Part shown: piece after piece, positions 56,733-64,000 of the stretch | Position numbering within the stretch: the first letter of the stretch is position 1 | Layout of the letters: each line of letters starts with the position of its first letter | NCBI RefSeq assembly: GCF_963576675.1 | Contig: NC_088917.1 | Location: forward strand, 10,940,001 to 11,004,000 | DNA length: 64,000 nucleotides | Reading direction: 5' to 3' | From: Euphorbia lathyris | Taxonomy: Eukaryota; Streptophyta; Magnoliopsida; Malpighiales; Euphorbiaceae | Position numbers and translations under genes: made by a program | Notes under the pieces: model-generated | Told to the model about the DNA's origin: nothing | What the model saw: only the letters and a program-made list of their open reading frames with translations | Database searches by the model: none

Positions 56733-58475
56733 ATGGCTGAGAACAGCACTCGGTTCCTCCCAGGAAATCAGACAACTTAGATTTTACCTGAGGGGCTGTC
56801 CATTACTCGGCCTCCTCTATTCTTCGGGTCTAACTATACCTTTTGGAAGAATAGAATGAAAAATTTCATTCAGGCAACAAATATGAGTGCATGGCTATCT
56901 ATAGTCCAAGGCCCATTTGTTCCTGTTGAAACTATTGACGGCCAAACGGTTGTTAAAGCTGAGGCTAAATGGACAGAAGATGATCTCAAGAAGCTACAAA
57001 ATCATGCTTCGGCTATAAACATGTTTCACTGTGCGTTAGATGCTGCAGAATACAACAAGATTTCAGGTTGTGAGTCAGCGCAGGAGATCTGAAAGAAGCT
57101 GGAGATCACCTATGAAGGAACCAACAAGGTGAAGGAATCCAAGGTCAACCAGCACATGAGGTTGTACGAGCTGTTTGAAATGAATGATGATGAAGGAATC
57201 TCTGACATGAACTCAAGGTTCACAAACATAATCAACGAGCTCAAGAGACTTGGAAAGATCTTCACTGAGGAAGAGCAAGTCAAGGAGATTCTTAGGAGTC
57301 TTCCTAAAAGCTGGCAAGCAAAGAAAACTGTTGTTGAGGAAGCTCAAGACTTAACCACTTATAAGTATGATGAACTTATTGGCTCGCTGCTGACCCACGA
57401 GATATCAATGAAGAACTTCGAGGTGAAGGAGAAGTCTGAAGACAAGAAGCAAAAGTCTCTTGTCATGAAAGCTGACTCCACTGATGGGAGCTCAACAGAC
57501 GATGAAGAAATGGCTATGTTCACTAGAAAGATTAAAAGGTTGTTCAGAAAGAATGACAAATATTCTAAGAAGCCTTACAAGAAGTTTGATAAGTACAAAG
57601 CTGACTCCAGCGACAGCAAGTACAAGAAGGACAGCTCAAAGCCCATTACATGCTTTGAATGTCATCAAACTGGCCATATCAAGTCAAGCCGTCCCACGCT
57701 GAGGAAAGAAAAGAAGAACGACAAGAAGGCAATGGTGGCAACCTGGAGCGACAGTGATGAGTCTTCATCATCAGAAGCTGATGCCACTGAGTCAGCAAAG
57801 ATTTGTTTCATGGCTGACGAACTTGCTGAGCCATGTGTTTCTGAGCATGCTGACCCCTCCATCGCATCTGACAATGAGATACACTCAACTGAGGTAATAT
57901 CACTACCCTTGCTCAGAAATGAAATGGTTAATGCCCTGAGTGACCCATACACACTTGTCAAAAAGTGTAATAAAAAGGTTAGAGCACTCAGCAGGCGATG
58001 TGACGAGATTGAGGAGGTCAAACTGAGTGACCTTCGATATCTTCTCCAGGACAACTCAACTTTGCATAGTAATGTAGAAATTATGCAAAAGTTTGTCTCT
58101 GAGGTCCAATCAGATTCTAAGAAACTGAAAAAGGATGTCACATCTATTCAGAACCAACTTAAGGTTCCGAATATAAGAAATATTCCTCTGAACACTCAGT
58201 ACCGAAGTACTAGTCAGCAGATATGGAATCCTCAGCGGAATGTCCAGTGTGACTTCTATGGGAAGAAAGGACACACCACAAAGGTGTGCTGGCACGCTCA
58301 GCACTGGGGTGCTGACCATTCAGTGAGACATCCTAAACGGAAGGTCAGCTGTGACTTTTGTGGAAAGAATGGACACACTGTCCAAGTGTGTCGTCATAAA
58401 ATGAAATATGATGCTTTACCTGTTGAACCTAACAAACAAGGACCCAAAAAGAATTGGGTACCTAAAAGCAACTAG
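56733..58475 (+). pseudogene. A' gag, two stops
   Basis: MAENSTRFLPGNQTT is followed by TAG at 56778-56780 (Gln in C). TGA at 57090-57092 replaces a Trp. The rest is open to the stop at 58473-58475 after NWVPKSN. Of the zinc knuckles, the first has lost its last Cys (HIKSSR), one has Tyr for Cys (CDFYGKKGHTTKVC) and one is intact (CDFCGKNGHTVQVC). C has four, so one appears missing here. Confidence 0.88.
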
Positions 58476-58516
58476 TTATATTACAGGTAAGCCTGAGGTG
58501 TGCTGAGAAGTCAAAG

Positions 58517-61500
58517 ATGTGGTACATTGACAGCGCATGCTCGAGGCATATGACTGGTGATGAAACTCAGTTCATCACATTTGTGCGTAAACGAGGAGGA
58601 AGTGTAAGTTTTGGAGACAACAAAAAGGGTAAGATAGTAGGGTCAGGAACCGTTGGTGGTAATCCTACTATTGAGTCAGTCTCCCTAGTCAGCGGACTCA
58701 AATATAACTTACTCAGCGTAGCTCAGCTATGTGATAATGGGAGAAAAGTTATATTTGATGACACTGGATGTAAAACATTCGAGGGTAAAACAAATGAGTT
58801 GATTTTAACTGCCCCTCGTATTGATAATGTCTTTATGCTGAACTTAGAAAAGAAGTTTTCAAAAACTGTATGCTTAGTGTCAAAGGAAGAAAATTCCTGG
58901 CTATGGCACAGGAGACTTGGTCATGTAAGCATGGACTTCCTGGCCAAATTAGCAAGAAAGCAATTGGTTGAGGGACTGCCAGAACTTAAGTTTGAAAAAG
59001 ATCAATTATGCCACGCTTGTCAAGCTGGAAAACAAACCAAACAATCTTTTCATAGTAAAAACACTGTCTCAACTAAGCGTCCATTAGAGTTACTAAACTT
59101 GGATCTCTTCGGTCCAGTCCAGCCGCTGAGCTTGGGTGGAAGAAGATTTTCCTTGGTCATTGTAGATGACTTTTCTCGGTACACTTGGATCATCTTGTTG
59201 AGTAGCAAGGATGAAACCTTTGAGACGTTTTCAAATTTAGTAAGAAAACTTGAAAATGATAAAGACCTTAAGTTAGCTCACATCCGAAGTGATAATGGTG
59301 GAGAATTCAAGAACCAACAGTTTATTGAATTCTGTGAAGCCAACGGCATTGACCATAATTTTTCTGCTCCTAGAACGCCTCAACAAAATGGGGTTGTTGA
59401 AAGGAAAAACAAAACCTTGGTTGAAATAGCCAGGACAATGCTGAGTGAGCATAGGCTTCCAAAGTACTTTTGGAGAGAAGCTGTTAACACAGCGTGCTAC
59501 ATACTTAATAGGGCTCTAGTTAGACCTATATTAAAGAAGACCCCCTACGAACTTTGGAAAGGACGAAAGCCCAACATTGGATACTTTCGTGCCTTTGGTT
59601 GTAAATGTTTTATTCTAAATACCAAAGACAGCCTAGCTAAGTTTGACTCAAAAGCTGATGAAGCTATCTTTTTAGGCTACTCAACAAACAGCAAAGCATA
59701 CATAGTTTTCAATAAACGAACTCAGGTCTTAGAAGAGTCAGTACATGTTGAGTTCGATGAAACTAACCCTGCAGGAAGAGGCATGCAGCTGACTGAGGAT
59801 GATCCACACTCAGCGCCCGCTGACCAAGAAACAGCCGCTGAGTCATTGCCTCAAGGGCTGACCAAAGGTAAAAGTGAAACTCAAATTATTTTCACTGACC
59901 AATATACACCTGCAGAGATTATTGAAACACAACCAACACAAGACATCAATCTACCAAAAGAGATCAGAATACCAAGAGGACACTCAGAGAGTGCCATTCT
60001 TGATGCCGCTGAGAATACCCTGATGATGAGGAATCAACTCAAGAGATACCTCAGCAACGTCACATTCGTCTCAGTCCAGGAACCAAAGAATTTCGCCGAA
60101 GCTGAGTATGATGAATTCTAGATGAATGCAATGCAAGAAGAACTTGATCAGTTCAGAAGAAATTAAGTATGGGACTTAGTGCCAAAACCAAGAAGCCAGA
60201 AGACCATAGGAACAAGATGGGTCTTCCACAACAAGCTGGATGAACAAGGGAACGTGGTCAGAAACAAAGCAAGACTTGTAGCTCAGGGCTACAGTCAGCA
60301 AGAAGGTATTGACTATGGTGAGACCTTTGCCCCAGTGGCAAGGCTAGAGGCTATTAGAATTTTATGTGCATATGCAAGCTATATGAACTTTAAATTGTTT
60401 CAAATGGATGTTAAGAGTGCATTCCTTAATGGAGTTATAAACGAGGAAGTTTATGTTAATCAGCCTCCAGGGTTTGAGGATCCTAAATTCCCAAACCACA
60501 TTTATAAGCTCAAAAAGGCTCTGTATGGTCTCAAGCAAGCACCACGTGCTTGGTATGAGAGGCTGACCAGTTTCCTGCTGACTAGAAATTATGTCAGAGG
60601 TAAAGCTGGTACAACCTTATTCATTAAGAGGAAGGGTAAAGATACCCTGCTGGCTCAAATATATGTTGATGACATTATTTTTGGTGCCACTAACGAGTCA
60701 ATGTGCAAGGAATTTAGTAAGCAGATGCAGACTGAGTTTGAAATGTCAATGATGGGAGAACTCAATTTCTTCCTTGGACTTCAAATCAAACAAGGGAAAA
60801 ATGGCATCTTCATCAGTCAAACTAAGTATGCTAAGGAGATATTGAAGAAGTATGAACTTGAGAATTGTAAGTCAATATCTACCCTAATGGGCACTGACAC
60901 TATCCTCTGCGCTGATGAAAATGGTAAGTCAGTAGACAGCAGATTGTACCGAGGTATGATTGGTTCTCTACTCTACTTAACTGCTAGTAGGCCGGACATT
61001 CAGTTCTCAGTATGTTATTGTGCTAGATATCAATCTAACCCTAAGGAATCTCATTACATAGCTGTAAAAATAATCCTTAGATATTTGCAAGGCTCAGTGA
61101 ATGCAGGTCTGTGGTATCCCAATACTCATGATTTCACACTCATTGGATACACTGACGCTGACTACGGACGAGACAAGCTTGAACGAAAAAGCACCTCGGG
61201 AGGATGCCACTTCATTGGAAGTTGTCTTGTGTCCTGGTTCAGCAAGAAGCAGGCGTCAGTAGCCCTATCAACCACTGAAGCTGAGTACGTTGCTGCTAGA
61301 AGCTGTGTTGCTCAAGTCCTATGGATTAAGCAACAGCTTGAAGATTATGGCGTTCGGACTAAAACAATTGAAGTCAAATGTGACAACAAAAGTGCCATTG
61401 ACTTATCAAAGAACCCAATCCAGCACAGCAGGATGAAGCATGTCAGCATAAGACATCACTTCATTAGAGATCATGTACTCAAGGGATAGATCAATCTGAC

Positions 61501-61609
61501 CTATGTCCCAACGGATGAGAAGCTTGCTGATATCTTCACAAAGCCACTGGCTCGTGAGCAATTCAACATACTTAGAGAAGCCATTGGTATGTTTAATCCT
61601 CTTCAATAA
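58517..61609 (+). pseudogene. A' pol: protease, integrase, RT, RNase H
   Basis: The protease starts MWYIDSACSRHMTG. Integrase follows ([39 protein letters not shown]). Stops TAG at 60119-60121 (Trp in C) and TAA near 60165 (Glu in C) lie before RT. RT carries [11 protein letters not shown] and [10 protein letters not shown], and RNase [14 protein letters not shown] at 61487-61489 replaces Glu in KGEI, and the frame continues to the natural stop at 61607-61609. It is in a different frame from gag. Confidence 0.9.
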
Positions 61610-61971
61610 ATTCCAAGTATAGAATGTATGCATGCTGAGTGAATTACCATGCTGAATGATTTATGCTAAATCAATAACTTTCACATGCTGAGTGTTTATC
61701 TTAAGTTGAGCAACTAAGCATGAGAATTATTCCTTTGCGTAACACTGACTACTCAGAACTTTAAACGTTTGAAATTCTTAAACACTGAGTAAAGATCCGT
61801 TGGAAACTTTAAATGCACAACACGCGAATTAAATAGCCACCTAGGATGACGTAAGCGCGATGATTAGAAAACCCATATGCCGAATGTGTCATAAATGCTA
61901 GAATATTTGTCGATTGAGTATCTCGAGGTCAAACGGCCACCTCAACGCTTAGGATCACTTCGACACCTCTA

Positions 61972-61979
61972 TAAATAGT
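61972..61979 (+). promoter_or_regulatory. Internal TATA box ahead of accessory ORF (A')
   Basis: TATAAATA 106 bp before the ATG at 62078, in the context CTCTATAAATAGTGGATGATTT, shared almost base for base with C. The 61610-61971 spacer is otherwise noncoding. Confidence 0.55.
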
Positions 61980-62077
61980 GGATGATTTCCCACTTTTATC
62001 TCTTTACGCTTAGAAATTTCTGGTATTCTCATATTCTTTCTAAAATCTCCCAAACTTCTCAAACTTCTCTAAGAATC

Positions 62078-64000
62078 ATGACGAAAGATTCTCAGAATGT
62101 TTCCGGTGCCGTTAATCGCTCCGATGAAAATCCTTCATCTACTACCCAGCGTGACCACTCTAAGGTCACTACGCCGAGCAAGCAAACCAAAGCTGACCAA
62201 GCTGGCTCCTCAAAAGAAAAACAATAGAAGGATAAGGCTAAGAAGCATGTGGAACACACCTACACTCAAGTTTACGAGAGTGTGAGGGGATATAAGGTAG
62301 ACCATTCCAGATGGTTCTCAAAGGGTTTTGTGGAAGCTGAGCAACCCTTCTGCGACTGGATCAAGAACAACGGCTGGACCGAGCTGTTCTCAGTTCGCGA
62401 AGATACCTACCCAGAGCTAGTTAAGGAATTTTACGCTAACCTAAAGGTCGCGGATGATGACCGGGACTATATGGTTACCAAGGTTAAAGGGAAGGACATC
62501 TTCATCAACCCTATTTATCTTGCCTCACTACTCCAACTGAAAAACGAAGGAGCGATTCTTCGTAAATCTGGTGACCAAGATAAAACCAACTACGTCGTTG
62601 AGTTCTGCAAACCTCCTGGTCATGTAGGGGAAATTCCAAGTACCTCCATGGGTCGGAATCAGAAGATGGCCACTACATACTGACCAATTTCCTCTTCCCA
62701 AAAATCAACTGCACCAACTCAGCGACAAACTTCGAGCAGTGTTTCATATGGCATATGATGACCTATACGCCGATAAACATGCCTGTATTCATAATCGGTG
62801 CATTTCAAAGGAGTACTGGAACTCTAAGGCTGGGGTCCATCATCACCAAAATCCTTAATGATCACAGGGTGAGCTTAGTTGAGGAAATCCACACAATAGG
62901 GACAGAGATCATAGCTGCGGCACTGTTTGGTCTATTCTACGATCAACCAATAGTGCCCAAGAAAGGGAAAGCAGCCGCTGACCAGGAAACTGAGGTAATG
63001 GTGACTCGAAAGGGAAGGACGCAAAGAAAGAGGGAAGTTGTTCAAAGCACCTCTAAAGAAGCTATTTCTCCAGCAAAGAAGCTTAAGTTTGTATGCAGAG
63101 GAACTAAGCCTCAAATTCAGTAAGGTTAGGGTGGACCTAGGTCAGCTAAGAAAAGACCAAGGCAAGCTGAGCCTGCGGTAGAAGAGAGAGAGGACAATGA
63201 TGAGCAACCTCTGAGGAAGAAAAAGAAACTCTCTTTTGAGTTAAGACCCATCGATGCCCTTCCAACTGACGTAGTCGTTCCTCCTAACTCACATTATGTA
63301 CAAAGTCAAGACATTGACAATAAACAACAGTCAGCTGAAGAGGAAGAACAAGACCAATTGGATGGTCAGTTTGAAGAAGAAGAAGAACTGGGTGGTCAGT
63401 TCAATGATGAAGTAACAGTGGATGATGAGGATGATGAGCCATCAGACATTGACCAACATGGCACAATCTACACTGAGGAGATTGAAGAAGAAGACGCTGA
63501 GCCAACGGCAAATCATCCCGCTGTTCAAAGGGAAGCTTCACCTACTGACTCTATTGAGTCCATTCCTGCTGATCCTACTCCTCCAAAGCTAAAGAGACTA
63601 AGAAGACTTAAGAAGAAGAAGGCATATCGAGCCCATGTCATTGACCTTATGGGTGACTCACCGCTGAGGGATGAGATCACTGACCTAACAGAAGTACACC
63701 TTAAGTTCTTCTCTAATCCTCCTGAGTCTCAACCAGAGCAACAAGAAAATCAAGCCTCTATTTCTCAGCCGAAGGAACATGCCGACTTAACTGCTTCCCC
63801 CAGCCAAAATGATGCCGAACAAGTGCTCGAAGATCCTGCTCCTCAACATGTTGAGCAAGCTAAGGAATTACCTGCTCAGGTGAACACTGAACTTCCTCAA
63901 CTTCCAACACCTAGTCAGCTTCAGCCTAACCCTGAGCTAGTAACACATTCTGCCGATCCTCCTCTTCCACAAATCCAAGTGCAGAATCCAATCCAGTCAG
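62078..64000 (+). pseudogene. Sirevirus accessory ORF of A' (broken, runs off the window)
   Basis: MTKDSQNVSG starts at 62078; TAG at 62225-62227; then the conserved domain with YPELVKEFYANL to 62683, where an indel shifts the frame. The frame resumes in 62755-63120 (MPVFIIGAF, LGSIITKILNDHR). Two stops follow (63121, 63127), then it is open to 64000. The last part is acidic (Glu/Asp runs) with KRLRRLKKKK followed by VIDLMGDSPLRDEITDL, matching C. The coiled-coil end seen in A and C would lie beyond the window. Nuclear and SUMO-related roles are inferred from motifs only. Confidence 0.72.

Larger units (their letters stand above)
55333..64000 (+). mobile_element. Element A': Sirevirus-like Ty1/copia retrotransposon, 3' end outside
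   Basis: 5' LTR, iMet primer site, gag, pol, spacer with TATA box and accessory ORF follow in order; the window ends inside the accessory ORF. At least two stops in gag and three in pol make it inactive. The 72 bases before it (55261-55332) are AT-rich and unassigned. Confidence 0.9.

Overview
The window is intergenic DNA of a flowering plant, most likely a eudicot; I cannot name the species. I found no host protein gene, rRNA, tRNA or CRISPR array. Almost every base belongs to transposable elements inserted into one another. The plant assignment rests on element type: Sirevirus-like Ty1/copia, Tat-lineage and Athila-like Ty3/gypsy, and a MULE transposon, with initiator-Met and Asp tRNA primer sites.

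Layout, with working names. A (1-4185, +) is the 3' half of a Sirevirus-like copia element. It abuts the middle of the accessory ORF of C, a second Sirevirus-like element on the - strand. C is scattered over 4186-7214, 17280-17417 and 25884-32268 because two elements landed in it. E (7215-17279, +, TSD CACTC) is a Tat-lineage gypsy element with a dual RNase H and an intron-containing antisense gene. B (17418-25883, -, TSD GTAGG) is a non-autonomous Athila-like element. C itself sits in D (32269 to about 35358, -), a decayed copia element whose LTR holds F, a solo Sirevirus-like LTR (33982-35299). Next comes a MULE transposase gene (- strand) split into 35359-36385 and 54432-55260. Its apparent last intron holds G (36386-54431, -), an Athila-like gag-pol element in partial tandem arrangement. 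G's reverse transcriptase is in turn split by H (43008-49638, +, TSD TTAAG), a non-autonomous relative of B. A' (55333 to beyond 64000, +) is another Sirevirus-like element.

G, B and H appear to form one mobilisation group. They share LTR ends, an Asp-tRNA primer site, leader, polypurine tract and about 1.5 kb of 3' noncoding DNA, but only G encodes gag, protease, RT, RNase H and integrase. B and H instead carry the remains of an unrecognised ORF of about 190 codons, and B also carries an ORF like the plant 'putative transposon protein' families.

The most unusual signal is a 13-bp near-palindrome, TACGC-SSS-GCGTA, occurring almost always as doublets spaced 20 or 21 bp start to start (about two DNA turns). 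I count about 46 doublets by eye. They lie just upstream of the LTR TATA box as direct pairs, and in internal noncoding DNA as inverted pairs. Other points of note are a conserved TATA box ahead of the Sirevirus accessory ORF, a basic patch plus SUMO-interacting-like motif in that protein, a covarying hairpin at the LTR start of the Athila group, and the spliced antisense gene of E. All gag-pol copies carry stop codons, frameshifts or insertions, so none looks autonomous now.
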